From contig OX438750.1 in NCBI GenBank assembly GCA_949316235.1, positions 1,750,501-1,814,500 of the forward strand: 64,000 nucleotides of DNA. Direction: 5' to 3'. The position numbers were made by a program, and so were the translations under genes. The notes under the pieces were generated by a model. That model ran no database searches, had not been told where the DNA came from, and saw only the letters and a program-made list of their open reading frames with translations. Shown in pieces: positions 63,913-64,000 of this stretch. Source of the stretch: Oegoconia quadripuncta (taxonomy: Eukaryota > Arthropoda > Insecta > Lepidoptera > Autostichidae). How positions within the stretch are numbered: position 1 is the first letter of the stretch; the number at the start of each line of letters is the position of its first letter.

Positions 63913-64000
63913 AGAAAAAATAAAGATGATTATTAGGTATTATTTTTAAAAAAAATGTGCATTTTTTCAATTTCTACTTCGTTACCTATAGGTATATTCG

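Overview
This window is insect nuclear DNA, most probably from a moth or butterfly. It is AT-rich and packed with retroposon and transposon families of lepidopteran type: CR1/jockey-group LINEs with (TTTTGA)n tails, RTE and Proto2-like LINE ends, tRNA-derived SINEs, short inverted-repeat elements and one mdg1/412-like LTR retrotransposon. No bacterial features (operons, Shine-Dalgarno sites, CRISPR) are present. Repeat family names (SINE-A to D, LINE-a to f, R-numbers) are mine and refer only to this window.

Host gene. I find one host gene, read on the minus strand across almost the whole window. Eight exons (57241-57096, 30550-30377, 22603-22480, 19885-19701, 13345-13144, 5074-4860, 3449-3320, 2930-2690) have canonical AG/GT sites. 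All junctions agree in phase except one. The product looks like phospholipase C epsilon (PLCE1): the first four exons cover a CDC25/RasGEF domain, the next two a linker, and the last two the start of a PH-like segment. The catalytic X/Y, C2 and RA domains must lie beyond coordinate 1, and the N-terminus beyond the right-hand side. The junction 4860/3449 is out of phase, so one exon is missing or unseen. A separate plus-strand open stretch with splice sites (32179-32369) may be an exon of another gene.

Layout. 1-5.5 kb: a terminal-inverted-repeat (TIR) element holding a P-superfamily MITE with a THAP first exon, then three PLCE1 exons and a run of tRNA-Lys primer-binding-like motifs. 5.5-12.6 kb: a nest of short inverted-repeat elements with a complete mdg1/412-like retrotransposon (identical 131-bp LTRs, leader membrane-protein ORF, gag, pol with one stop) at its core. 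13-25 kb: exons among SINEs plus a nearly full LINE with an intact 968-codon ORF2. 25.6-28.3 kb: a 1-kb inverted duplication of a deleted tyrosine-recombinase-type element. 28-57 kb: one giant intron region of LINE ends, SINEs and MITEs, including three copies of a 263-bp hairpin MITE. 57-64 kb: the most upstream exon and further repeats, including one SINE inserted into another.

The introns grew by repeated insertion of elements into older elements. Several target-site duplications are exact, which lets the order of events be read. I see no operon-like or defence-like multi-gene system. The most unusual coding item is the small membrane-protein ORF in the retrotransposon leader.
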